This document shows, one piece after another, positions 17,242 through 28,016 of a DNA stretch of 64,000 bases. How positions within the stretch are numbered: position 1 is the stretch's first letter; every line of letters begins with the position of its first letter. This DNA is from Prostheceraeus crozeri. Its lineage: Eukaryota > Platyhelminthes > Polycladida > Euryleptidae. Below the pieces are notes generated by a model that did not search any database, was not told where the DNA came from, and saw only the letters and a list, made by a program, of their open reading frames with translations. The position numbers were made by a program, and so were the translations under genes. Location: the NCBI GenBank assembly GCA_907163375.1, contig CAJQUW010004726.1, positions 122,536-186,535 on the forward strand. Direction: 5' to 3'.

Positions 17242-17280
17242 TTTAAATGAAACAAAAATCCAATTTGAAAATGTCATTTT

Positions 17281-17898
17281 TCAGTCTCCACGCAAATAAG
17301 TTGCAATAAATGTTACTACTTGTTACTTATGAAGTAGAGTCCAACATTTAGATGAAAACAGAAATCCAATTTGAAAATGGCATTGTCATTTTTCAGTCTC
17401 CACGCAAATAAGTTGCAATAAATGTTACTACTTGTTACTTATGAAGTAGAGTCCAACATTTAGATGAAAACAGAAATCCAATTTGAAAATGGCATTGTCA
17501 TTTTTCAGTCTCCACGCAAATAAGTTGCAATAAATGTTACTACTTGTTACTTATGAAGTAGAGTCCAACATTTAGATGAAAACAGAAATCCAATTTGAAA
17601 ATGGCATTGTCATTTTTCAGTCTCCACGCAAATAAGTTGCAATAAATGTTACTACTTGTTACTTATGAAGTAGAGTCCAACATTTAGATGAAAACAGAAA
17701 TCCAATTTGAAAATGGCATTGTCATTTTTCAGTCTCCACGCAAATAAGTTGCAATAAATGTTACTACTTGTTACTTATGAAGTAGAGTCCAACATTTAGA
17801 TGAAAACAGAAATCCAATTTGAAAATGGCATTGTCATTTTTCAGTCTCCACGCAAATAAGTTGCAATAAATGTTACTACTTGTTACTTATGAAGTAGA
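17281..17898. repeat. 112-bp tandem array upstream of the protease
   Basis: The phrase TCAGTCTCCACGCAAATAAG recurs at 17,281, 17,393, 17,505, 17,617, 17,729 and 17,841, giving an exact 112-bp period and about 5.5 nearly identical units. Each unit contains a version of the sequence just upstream of the protease ATG (minus strand, encoding a word like MPFSNWIS), so the array looks like repeated copying of the protease leader. It separates the protease from the next minus-strand gene. Confidence 0.95.
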
Positions 17899-17901
17899 AT
17901 T

Positions 17902-18594
17902 TCACGTTTGCAAGTCTTCTAATTCCTGCGTGAGTCCAGTATGTTGCGCATGTTGTTGTTCAGTTTGTTGCACATTGGGTGAATCAAATATGGATTCTGC
18001 TATTCTTTGCTGTTCCTCCTCTTTTTCACGATCAATATAATCTTCAAGATGAGCAAAATTCTTCATCACAAAGTAAATTGATAGAGAAGAATTGGCTAAG
18101 TTTGGATAGTTCTTTGATAATTTGAATAATTTGATCAGTAATGTCACATATGAGCGTGAAAACTTTATTTTGTGGGTCTCATTTAACTCTTTCACGAATT
18201 TTGTATAATTCATATTAGACAATAACTTCAGTCGCTGAAGCACTTCTCCTTGTAAAACATAGCAGCGTAGAAGATTCCGATGTGTAATTTTCTCAAAACC
18301 AATGAGTTTATTCAATGAAGAGATGCACGATGATGTACTTATAATATCCTTTTTCTCGAGAAATACAGGTAAATTGCTGCTGTCAACATCCTTGAATGAA
18401 TCTCGGATTATTTCAAACACTTCTCTCTTTTTATCTTCTTCGTTTCCACTCGTCTTCTGTTTTTTTCTTAGTGATTCAAGAATAAATTTTGTTGATATCG
18501 TTTTGAAGAAATCAAGATGGTCTGGAGAAATAAGAGGCACAACTTGATCCACGAAGCAACAAAATTCTCTCTCTATTTTGCTGACGGAAGACAT
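17902..18594 (-). CDS. Unrecognised Polinton-borne protein, 230 aa
   Basis: The open frame begins at ATG 18,594. The protein is helical and charged, with CCFVDQVVPLISPDHLDFFK near the N terminus, a possible helix-turn-helix around residues 140-180 (KIKFSRSYVTLLIKLFKLSK) and a Gln/His/Glu-rich tail (NVQQTEQQHAQHTG). I do not recognise the family. Unlike nearly all other genes of the element, its start lacks the TTTAAAAATG context (it reads TTGCAATG), and its DNA looks less AT-rich. It sits just inside the right inverted repeat, a position where Polintons often carry variable cargo. Capture from a host or another element is an inference. Confidence 0.7.
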   Translation of the reverse strand: MSSVSKIEREFCCFVDQVVPLISPDHLDFFKTISTKFILESLRKKQKTSGNEEDKKREVFEIIRDSFKDVDSSNLPVFLEKKDIISTSSCISSLNKLIGFEKITHRNLLRCYVLQGEVLQRLKLLSNMNYTKFVKELNETHKIKFSRSYVTLLIKLFKLSKNYPNLANSSLSIYFVMKNFAHLEDYIDREKEEEQQRIAESIFDSPNVQQTEQQHAQHTGLTQELEDLQT

Positions 18595-18847
18595 TGCAAA
18601 TGAGAACTTTGCTTTCTAGCGCACACGGAACAATGACAGGAGAGAGAGAAGTGAAAACAACTGCCAGATGCTTTGGCGTCATGTGGTTGTGCTGACGTGC
18701 TAGAATTAAAACAACTTCCCTAACGTACAACTAAAATCTAATTGTATCACAAAGCTGCAGCAACTACTGGAATTGTAAGAACGCCAGATGAAATGACAAT
18801 AGTGAGAGCGCCTAAAGAAATTGTTAAACATGCTCCAACGCCTTGTG

Positions 18848-19018
18848 TCACATTCTTAATTTATTATAATGTTCTAATCTAAGTAATAATTGAGATTCCT
18901 TATCTTTCATATAACGTACTCTATCTTTGTGTTTTGCAATATCCATTTCATATGATAATGAAGGATATATTCTTGCGGTTTCTTCCACTTTTGTTTCATC
19001 CATTTTTGTTTCTTCCAT
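18848..19018 (-). pseudogene. Mirror fragment of the membrane protein gene in the right TIR
   Basis: The start in TTTAAAAATG context encodes MEETKMDETKVEETARIYPS and onward, the same peptide as the left end's first gene. It is only a fragment. Similarity to the left gene continues more weakly to about 18,745. It is the result of the inverted repeat running into a gene. Confidence 0.85.
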
Positions 19019-19394
19019 TTTTAAAGAAATATTTTTAGTCACATGATATATTTTGAAAACCTGAAAGATGGATAAAATTCATGAATTTGAAAATCTTAAC
19101 TTTTATGATTTTCGGTGTCCTGGAACGGTCATGATTTTGGGAGTAAAAATTGTAATTCTCAAATTTGAGATTCTCAACTTTTATGATTTTTTCGGTGTCC
19201 TGCAACGGTCATGATTTAAGCGGGGGGTGAAAATTGTAATTCTCAAATTTTGACATTTTGAAAAATTTGAAAAATTGGGTATTTTTAAAAACGCTTAAAT
19301 TTTCGCCCTTCGGCCTTCGGCCACGTGAAATTTGAAGTCTACCTAAATTTTTGAAATTTTTGAAATTTTGATTTTTTTGAAAAAACCCGCAAAA

Positions 19395-19458
19395 GTGTGG
19401 CATCCGGCGCAAGCGAAGCGAAGCAAAGCGAAGCGAAGCGTCGCGCCGGATGTCACAC
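19395..19458. repeat. Terminal hairpin with pentamer array, right
   Basis: GTGTGGCATCCGGCGC at 19,395-19,410 pairs with GCGCCGGATGTCACAC at 19,443-19,458. The loop holds five TTCGC-type units on the minus strand, against about eleven at the left end. The same variant TTTGC unit is third in both ends. Confidence 0.85.
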
Positions 19459-19469
19459 TATATACTACT

Positions 19470-19475
19470 CCCGTC
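19470..19475 (+). repeat. Polinton target-site duplication, right
   Basis: CCCGTC is identical to 2273-2278 and directly abuts the ...TACT end of the inverted repeat. Confidence 0.95.
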
Positions 19476-20080
19476 TATCTCCGGTTCTAGTGCTCCGATT
19501 GACTCCAAATTTTGAGTGTCACGTTTTCTCGCTCTCCCCTTTTATTTAAGTCATCCCTCGACACTCTACGATGACCAGAAGCCGAGTTAAAACACTCGGT
19601 TGTTTTTTCAAAAAGTTCCAAAATCTTGGAAAATGCACAAAAACTCGATTTTCAACAGGCTCTCATTTAGAAACGGAGCCTGCCACGCATCTGAAAAGAG
19701 TGAATCCTAGAGAACAAAGCGCGGTCTTGCCCCTAAAAGAAACCCGAGCTCTTCATTCACTTCCAATCCTCCGCTATTCATCGTCAAAGTTGGATAAAAA
19801 AAGCGACATTTCACATTTGGACTTGAAAAAATCCTAAGTGTCGAGATCACCGTAGTGAAACATTTTCGAAAAAATTTTTTGGACGAGTTTCACATGATTC
19901 TGAACAACTTTGGTCTTTTCGACCAATTTGGTCATTTGAGTCGTTGGGGGGGGGGCGGTTTTCTCCTCACGGACCCATTCCTCCCAACACATCCTTGGCG
20001 ACTTCCTTCCAGAGGGGGGACTGAGTCAGCATGATGACTCATCGATGACTCATCACTGCACCGCACCGTCCTTGCGTCTG
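19476..20080. repeat. Unclassified repeat family, continuation of copy 1
   Basis: It starts TATCTCCGGTTCTAGTGCTC, matching the reverse complement of the undivided copy just left of 59,216. Beyond about 40 bp the two copies diverge, though phrases like CTCCGATTGA and FKK/FRK-type A-rich stretches persist. A poly-G run lies near 19,945. No gene is supported, and the frame at 19,571-19,837 has no recognisable content. Confidence 0.65.
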
Positions 20081-20499
20081 CCACGGGGTTACTACTAGCA
20101 TATCCTTGCAAGTAAAAGTAAAAAGTCAGAAGTAGTTGCTGTGGGTAGATGTTACTGCTCTAATTCTGATGAATAAGCAGGTACTTTTACTTGCAAGAAG
20201 TTGCTTGTCTTGAGGTCGGATTTCTTTGGTCTTGACGTCACTCCTCTCTCTCTTGTGACGCTACGTTTTCTAGTTTCAACGAATCACGCAGTTGTATATT
20301 GCCCTAATATCGATACGGGAGTATGATCGCGTGTCACCCCAAAGTGCCAACCGAGGGCAGCAGACAGCACAGCTGTTCTTACAAGCCTTACGAGCTATGT
20401 CACACTCGCAACAAACACATCTATATATTCAAATGTTAGCAGCGTGAGGAAGAGATCGAAAATGAAGATCCGGCTCTCACAGATACATGTATGTCTGTT

Positions 20500-20785
20500 T
20501 TGGTAAGCAGTCACAAAGTTTTACTTTCAAAAAGTAAACTGTCAGGAGTTAAGGAGAGAATAGCAACAGCAATTGAATTTGCAAGTGAAGAGTTGTTCAA
20601 ATTGACTGGCATCCAGTACGAGCCAAACGTTATCCAAAAAAATATATCAAATATGAAGACAAGAGTCAAGGTTAAAACCGATAGAAATGTCACTGGCAAC
20701 CGAAAAATAAAGCTACTGGATTGGAAAATTTCCTCATATTATTAGAATGTGAGGAAAATCCTGTTTTCAAAAGAGTACCAGGTAA
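20500..20785 (+). pseudogene. Harbinger Myb-like DNA-binding protein, fragment
   Basis: The segment ISNMKTRVKVKTDRNVTGNR then KIKLLDWK is typical of the Harbinger accessory protein (ISNMKTxVKKKTDxxxTGNxKIxLxDWE), which binds DNA and helps the transposase. After DWK the match continues in a different frame (LLECEENPVFKRVPG), so a frameshift is present near 20,725. The N terminus is missing. Confidence 0.7.
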
Positions 20786-21080
20786 TATATCATCTCATAC
20801 TTTTCCTTAAAATAACGGTAACTACGTAAGTATCTTCTGAGACATAACCAGAAAAAAGTTAGTTAGTGCATAGGTGCAGGACAGTTGTTGGCAACCGCGA
20901 CGGGGGAGCGGTACCGGCGGGCCATTCAATATGTACCGGTGGGCCACCAGGTGGGCTATTGAAATTAGCATGCTAATCGTCTGCATTTCTGTAATTTTTA
21001 TGTATACAGAAAATAAGTTTTCTGTTTTATATGACTTCATTTAATTTCTTTTAACTTCTATATATTATTTATTATACTGT

Positions 21081-21500
21081 TTACTTATATATTACTTCTA
21101 TATTATTTGCCACCAGGTTTTTCAATTTATGTGTGCAATGGATGGCAGCAACACATCTCGGAAATCTGTGTTTCTGAAACCATCGATCCGTTGGTTTTTG
21201 TGCCTCAATTGTTTTACAGGGGAATTTGATCCAGTCATGCGCTTTTGCTGATATCTGTTTAAAAACTTTGTTCACAGTTTGCGAAACGGCGCTCTGAGTG
21301 ATTCCTAGTTGAAAGCCCACAGAACGTTGGAAGCCAGGGTCAGATAAATCCCGTAAGGTTACTTCCATTTGTTGTTTTCGAGACAAAGCAAACCCTCTTG
21401 TTTCACTGGAATCTTGAAGGAATGTAGTTGTCAGGAATTCTACATTTTCTGATGTAAAATGTAGTACATTCTCTGAAACGTCGATGGTAATCCGCTTCAT
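21081..21500 (-). pseudogene. Harbinger transposase N-terminal part
   Basis: LSRKQQMEVTLRDLSDPGFQ then RSVGFQLGITQSAVSQTVNK is the helix-turn-helix region of HARBI1-like transposases, followed by HDWIKFP and FPRCVAAIHCTH, where the first catalytic Asp is normally found (AIDCTH). Here the Asp has become His. The rest of the DDE domain is absent. This is a dead fragment of transposon 1. Confidence 0.8.
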
Positions 21501-22350
21501 TCATCGGTGGACTGTGCCTCGTCGCGCATTCCTTTCTCTTAGACTCGTTTCGAATGCTCATGAACTCCGCCATCCCTGTGAAATTGTGTTTCAGCTGAGT
21601 ATTTTCTCGAATATAAACTTAAAAATCGCTTGCATCATTGCGCGAGCCTTTACTCCAATCACAAGCATGTATGGTAGGAGTATTCAATTTTCGGAAGTAA
21701 CCTCAGTTAGAAGCAAATGCATCGACATTATTCATAATGAGGTGAAGTAATTACTCTGTTTGGAAGCACTTGCTTGCTGTAGAAGCAGAAGCTCGTGAAT
21801 TGACGTAAAATCTTTTTACTTCTTCTTCCTTATTCATCAGAACTGAAGTAACTACTTCTAAAATTGGAAATAAAAGCATTTACTTCTTTTTATTCATCCG
21901 GCCGATAATTTTTATCCGCGAACGAAATGCCTGAAATGCGGTGTGTGATTGTGCGCCAAGTGTTTCAAAGTGCACCACATTTGGACACTTTATTCATGGC
22001 GACATGAACCGTCTTGCATACACACATAAACAAGACAGTCGTTTTACATAGCAAAATAAGCCTACTAAGGAGTAAGTTACTGATAGAAGTGTATGTGTGC
22101 AATGCATGTGTATTGACATGAGCGTCTTAGAAACTGCTATACACTGCCAGCAGACCTGCTTTCATGCCATGTACGAGTAACAATAACTCAAATTACTTCT
22201 TGAATAAAACTAAAGGTCAAAATTATAAATTGTATATTGTTCATATTTGAATTTGTTTTACGTGTAGCCTACATGTAATTGAAAATTCCATCGAAGCAGT
22301 TGATATGGATAATGGATGTGTAAATCAAATTGTTCTTATTAGAGTTGAGT

Positions 22351-22354
<4 letters not shown>

Positions 22355-22421
<67 letters not shown>
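22355..22421. repeat. (TA)n microsatellite
   Basis: About 33 uninterrupted TA repeats. A neutral simple repeat. Confidence 0.97.
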
Positions 22422-22424
<3 letters not shown>

Positions 22425-22429
22425 GTACT

Positions 22430-25321
22430 TCAATTTTGCCTTTTATTATCACAACCGCACTTAATGCGTTTTGATGTCTTTCATTGTCTCTTCAGGTGAC
22501 CAACCTGTTCCAAGAATTTGCAACCTCAACATGCTATGAAATTGGCTCACTGGTTTGTCGATAACATTATCATTCCAAAGTTCATATCGCTACTTGTACT
22601 TGACATGTACCATTTCATGCTACTTGTGCTTGTCGGTAGCATGTATTTCATTTTTACAAAAAAGTAAAAGTACATGTAATGTATTTTTAATCTAGAAACA
22701 CCAAAATGCTTTGAGTGGCAAATTGGCTTGCCACGAAGATTCAACACACAGAAACTTTCAAAATAATGCTTATCTATGAGTTGAAGGTGCATGCATGTAC
22801 CAATTTGTGCCACCAGATGGAAAGCTCTCCACGCGTGGCCTGTGGCATATATCAAATGTAATCTCGAGATTTTCTCATGGTAAGGCACCGCGATGAAAAA
22901 TGCTTGCAAACACTGGTGCAAAGAAGCTACATATGTCTGTATAGACAGTAGCGCGAGCAAAAAGCAAATAGTACACTAATGCGCTTTATACACATGCCTG
23001 TGTATCTGAGCCACTTCAAAAGTATCAAATTTTGAGAGAATTGGTTCAAGCGTTGATGTAATCTGCTTTAGAATCGCATAGACTGCACAGAAGTTTCTGG
23101 AGGCGCACAGTTGGTAAATAGCTTCATAAATCTCCAACTAGTTTAAAATGAATTTTAGCTTGAATTATTTTAAGACCAATAAAACAACCAATATTGTGAC
23201 TTACATTAAGATAATGTCCACATTTATAACCCTTTTTGCAGGTCTGCTTGATGTAATCCCAAAATTGAACTTCACCATACATATCTCGAAATAGTGCACT
23301 GCAACGAAGACAGAAATTTTCACTTGTAAGCTGACAGCACGGAAGTTCGAGAAAACAGAGCATGTCGTAAAAAATTTACATCTGAGAGAGTCAACCTCAT
23401 GTGGGAAAATAGAAGATGAAATTAAACAGAAATATATTTTTGACAGCCACAAAATATTGATGGTCAGAGATTCTGAGCATCCTGTGAAATGTGAAGTTTC
23501 TTTCGCAACTCATACAAAGATATCCATCTTAATTGCATTATTCTCGATCAAAAAATGCTCTCGCCCGTCTTTTATAAAATGCAATATAGATGGAAACTTT
23601 GCTCTAGTTGCGTAATTGACGAATACTTGAATTGTGACTTATTGTAATTTTAGTAATATAATAAACGATAGTAATCTGACAAATTAAACTCGATTGTGCA
23701 TCAGCGCAGTATAAAAAGACATATCTATAGGTTAAAAGGATCAGACGTCAATGATAATGATCTTAACACTTCCAAGCATAGGCTATTGTGTCCTTTTGGC
23801 AACATTTCGAGCCGCATTTTTTGGGACAAAATTGGGCAAAGCGTCAGAGAGAAATAGCAAATTTTCTCTTTGCAACTAAAAGAAAAAAGAGATCAATGCG
23901 ATTCTAATGGCACCACTCCCAACCTCTTACAAACGCCGGCAAATAGCAGCTGAAAAAAATTAGAAAGAAATTTCTGAAAGATGAAAATTCTGAAAATAAT
24001 TCATGCAAGAAAGGGATTGGCGGTACTTCTATTCCTCCCCCCACATTTCTGTTGTTGACACCCGGGAGTGTTGCATCGTCAATGATCATCTCTTGCTCCT
24101 ATTTGTTCTCACTAATTTCGCATAGCGTTGAGTGTGTAAAACTCCTCTTATCTGACTTGTAGAACATTTACAGCCTCAGAATTAGACAACTGCTCGTCAT
24201 ATTTCTGTAGGCAACAATCACACGAAGTTCATGATCACAGCTGTACTTTGTATTCCAACTGAGTATCAAAGAGACCAATCCTTCATCCCAGGGTTCAAGT
24301 AAGACTTCTCAGTCGTATTGCAGTGTCACTTAGTCTATTCTAAATCCAATGTGACTAAGCTTAAGCTTGGCGAAATTCGATGATTATGAAAAACTTGAAA
24401 AATGTGGAGGGGGGGAAGAATAGAAGTACCGGATTGGCTGCTCAGCAGTCCCGGTCATGTTTTGAAAAATCCAGGTGCGGCACCTGTTCCTACTTTGATG
24501 TTGAAAAACGAGCTTGAAGACAGACGAACGTGGGCGGAACTCCAATTTGCAGCAATGATCGTGAGCTCACGTGTGCCTATCAACTAGTGATGCAAAATTT
24601 TGAAATTTATTTTTGGTGATTGACGTTTTTCCTTTGTTTTGGAGATTTATTATAGTCGTTTGAAAGGACTATGTAATATTCAAAGTCCGAAAACTTCTCT
24701 ATCATCCCTGTATGTTAACTTTTGGTACCAACTGCACCTTTACCATGTCCATTTCAGATCTTTCCAAATGAATTTCAGATTTCTCTAGCTGAATTTCAGA
24801 TATCTGTCACAGTTTAAAAGATTTTAATTCAACTGGAGATCTCCAACTCATCTAGATCATATCTGAAATTCATTTGGGCAGATCTGAAATTGATTTGGAA
24901 CTATCTGAACCATCTGAACTAGAAATGGAGGATGTGTATCCTCAACGAAGATATCGGACAATGCGCCTGAAGTTTGAAGCTATCATTACTCATCACAGAT
25001 ATCTTTAGTTTCCAAATACAGTATCTCACGAGTTTACAGTCTTTATATCTTCCAATTTGGTCGCTCATGAATGCTGCGTGGACTGTGTGCTTTTACTTCA
25101 TCACATGTTCATCAACACATGGGGAATTTGCATCACTATGATCAACGCTGCATAATGAAGCTTGTAACTTTGAATCTAACAACTAGCAAACTCCAAAATA
25201 AAGTACATTATTTTTGCTCCAGATCTTTCACATTGCATGAAATTATACCCCTATTGTAAAGCAAGATTCACATTATCCCCAAAGGTGTCTGTGTGATAAT
25301 TAAAAATGCTGTAATAATTTA
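22430..25321. other. No supported gene; two foldback repeats
   Basis: The ORFs here are short and show no family signature. Two inverted structures are visible. The first is 23,930-24,060 against 24,375-24,450 (GGAATAGAAGTACCG-type core with a G-run). The second is 24,750-24,920, where CCAAATGAATTTCAGAT faces ATCTGAAATTCATTTGG. Both look like MITE-type foldbacks. Confidence 0.6.
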
Positions 25322-25323
25322 TA

Positions 25324-26673
25324 CAGATTGTTTCATAAAAAATGGATCACCCTTAAACATCGCCTTAACTTCAACTTTGTCTAACTCCGCCAAACTTGAA
25401 CGAATTTCTCTGAAATTTGGAAGATATGTCAGTTGTGCTTACTAATATAATTGTTGGAAATTTCAAGCATGAATATTGAGTTGTTTTCCTGCTATAGATA
25501 AAAAAGTAGTAGATAATTTGATCTTCATTTAGCAATGTTACACAAAATCATACCTCACTCTTATAAAATTACATTTGTTTTCTTTGTTATGTAATATGTT
25601 GTTCTACAAGCCAAAAGCTATCAAGCAAAACAAAAATAAAGAAAATCGGTCAATCAGAGCCAGTATAGCACCATTATTCATCAACAATAATGTAACTGCT
25701 ACATGTGATTAACTGGACTTCATGTTCCATAGCTTCCTGACTTCGTTGCGGTGGTGTTGGCAGCACTCCTGATTGCTTTCATCTAGAAATCTATCTCTTA
25801 CCGGTTGAAAACAATACAAAGCACAAATGAACAATAACGAGATCGCATTCACAAAAGGCAAAGTGTCAGGGTTTTCTTTGCGAGCTACCAGCAAGCGACT
25901 AAATGTCCCTTACACAAATGTGCATCGATGGCATAATGATGATTTTCGACTCTGTCGTAAAGAGGGCTCTGGCCGTCCACGCAAAACATCCAAACGTATA
26001 GACCGCCTAATTTTGAGATTTGTTAAAGTTGATCCAAGTCTCTCGTTAACTGAGATGGCTGCACTATACTCGTCTATTTCGAAGTCCACTATTCGTAGAA
26101 GGCTTCACATACAGCAAGGAACCATGAATTCTGAACGCTATGTGAATGTTTTACGAATGAACATTGGCCAAATGACAGATCAACTTGGTGATCCATCGAT
26201 TTGGTTATTTATGGATGATAATGCTACGTGTCACAGGAGTAGTAGAGTCAACTTATGCAAGTCTCAATTAGGGCTTAGGACATTATCTTGGCCAGCTCGT
26301 TCTCCTGATCTGAATCCCATAGAAAATGTATGGAGTATTCTAAAACGTAACGTTCGTCGTTCACTGCTACCTACAGATGGCGTATCACAACTTGCGTCAC
26401 TGTTAAAAAGAGAGTGGAGAAAGTTAGATCAGTCAAAAATCAACGATATCATCGAATCAATGCCTAGACGAATTGGTAATGTCATTGACAATAAGGGTAG
26501 GGCCACAAAATATTAGCTTCTTAAGAACCGTTACTGTATCATAGCTTATCAGATTATATAAGGACATTTAAATATATTAGGGACACGAAATAACATGAAA
26601 AATGCTTTCTGTATCATACTTATGTTTCATTTAGTCAACTTTTAGGATGATCCACTTTTTATGAAACGGACTG
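25324..26673 (+). mobile_element. Tc1/mariner-type transposon, copy 1 (internal deletion)
   Basis: The 1350-bp element has ends CAGATTGTTTCATAAAAAAT and, inverted, CAGTCCGTTTCATAAAAAGT, flanked by TA on both sides. It carries a shortened transposase. A second copy lies at 33,330-34,668. The inverted repeats have several mismatches, so this is not a fresh insertion. Confidence 0.93.
25827..26516 (+). pseudogene. Tc1-type transposase, internally deleted
   Basis: The frame is open for 229 aa; Tc1 transposases are usually ~340. The N-terminal helix-turn-helix region (RATSKRLNVPYTNVHRWHND) and the GRPR hook (GSGRPRKTSK) are present. The catalytic core is represented by WLFMDDNATCH and PDLNPIENVW, which gives a DD34E spacing between the last two acids. 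About 100 residues between RRRLH and IQQGTMN, including the first catalytic Asp, are missing, so the protein cannot be active. Confidence 0.85.
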
Positions 26674-26675
26674 TA

Positions 26676-28016
26676 GTACGCCACTGCGGTGGCAAAGGAA
26701 TGTTCAAAAATCCGCGGACGGAAATCGTATTGCTACGATCGCTTTAATCCAAATAATGATGAAATCAAGAGTTTTAGACCCAATTTATTGGTACGCAGCT
26801 GCCTCGGCAGTTGAAGCGCTCAAATTATAGGGCTTATAAAAAAACAAAACTTTCAAAATTTTCCGGAAAATTTTCATCACTACTATCAACCGACACCTAA
26901 GTAGGACACCTGAGGCAAGTAAGCGAAGATCTATATTCAAATTATTATGTTCTTTTGTTCTACTAATAATCTAACAACTAGTAATACAAATTAAAATCAA
27001 AATTATATGCAGAATGCAGATATACTTACAACACCCGCGAGAATGCGATAAGCAATACATGTGCCAGAAATCCGATTTTGTTTAGTTGGTAAATTTTTCC
27101 CGAAGGCTCATGTTTTTGGAACTGTTTTTGAGGCAGAAGACAACCAAAGTAGCGTCACTAGTGTACTGCATATTTGGTGTCATATTTCGTACGAGCTACT
27201 ACAATACCTCAATGAGGCACATTAGAGGCTTCACAGTGTTATTAGTGTCTTCCTTATGACTAAGCTTATATTAAATTATTTTAATATGATCATCTTAGAA
27301 CTATAAGCCGCATTGAAAATGTTAAATGCCCAGTCTTAAGCATTTAAGCAAAATATCAAGCTCCGTTTTAGTACGGAATTCAAATAAGAAAACGAGAGAT
27401 ACTTTCTTTCAGATCAAAGTAGTCTCAAGATATCAGTGAAACAATATTTCAGCTTATGCATTTGCACAGCCCCGAGAGAGACATTTAATGGAAAGACTAA
27501 TTGAATACTCCAAAGTTTTCATATGAATAAAGATTTATCTGAAGTGCTGCGTCACTACTGACACAACAATATGCTTATTCCATCAAATCGCGACAGAAAA
27601 TCAGAAAAATAAAAATGCCTTCAGATATCAGCTTCAGGCGCTTTTGAGATGTACGAGTATATAACCCACAGTAGAAATAGCAGAAATATATGCGTATAAA
27701 AAACAGCACATTTTTAGTCACAAAAATATCGAAATTTATTTAAAAATCCGATCGACGCCAATGTAACACTTGTATCAATGACTCAGTCAACCTTTTAGAA
27801 TCAGCTGATCATATTCTAAAAGCTTTCAAAGTAAAAAGAATGACATTTTGAAGTACGGTTGGATTACTATATGATTTTAGATGTAAATATGTCCCGTTCA
27901 TCACGAATTGTTCAGAAAGTTCAATTAACCAACCTCTATGACGCATTTTCATGATTGACTTTTCTCATTTACTTTGACTCGGACCCTTTAGTTTCTTTTA
28001 CTCAGCCCAGATCAGA
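26676..28016. other. No gene seen
   Basis: AT-rich unique-looking DNA with many stops in all frames. No exon borders or repeat boundaries were recognised between Tc1 copy 1 and hAT copy A. Confidence 0.5.

Larger units (their letters stand above)
2279..19469 (+). mobile_element. Polinton/Maverick element, 17.19 kb, partly decayed
   Basis: The element has the full Polinton signature: 5'-AG...CT-3' ends, long terminal inverted repeats, a 6-bp target duplication, and pPolB, FtsK/HerA-type ATPase, retroviral-type integrase, adenovirus-like protease and double- and single-jelly-roll capsid genes. Most genes are on the plus strand. The protease, a clamp-like unknown and one further unknown are on the minus strand. 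The ends look whole. Inside, about five genes are interrupted, so this copy is a fossil. The outer parts of the inverted repeats are nearly identical and the target duplication is exact, which argues for a fairly recent insertion. The inner parts of the two inverted repeats differ more, including length changes. It inserted into a copy of an older repeat, so it is younger than that repeat. Confidence 0.97.
18845..19469 (-). repeat. Polinton terminal inverted repeat, right
   Basis: This is the reverse complement of 2279-2970. It is about 70 bp shorter, mainly from six fewer pentamers at the tip and a shorter IEKMN-encoding stretch. Confidence 0.95.
20090..21905. mobile_element. Decayed PIF/Harbinger transposon 1
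   Basis: It has the two-gene layout of Harbinger: a Myb/SANT-like protein on plus (20.5-20.8 kb) and a transposase on minus (21.08-21.6 kb). Imperfect inverted ends are suggested by AGAAGTAGTT...TCTGATGAATAAG near 20,120-20,175 and its complement near 21,830-21,870. The exact ends and target duplication cannot be fixed by eye. It lacks most of the catalytic region and is not autonomous. Confidence 0.7.

Noticed and set aside
17281-17898. CRISPR-like array
   Set aside because: Units are contiguous 112-bp copies with no unique spacers, inside a eukaryotic Polinton.
430-20080. The repeats flanking the Polinton and those at 59-64 kb as long terminal repeats of one giant element
   Set aside because: They are in opposite orientation. 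The left copy is simply interrupted by the Polinton with its own target duplication, and no LTR-type ends or RT belong to them.
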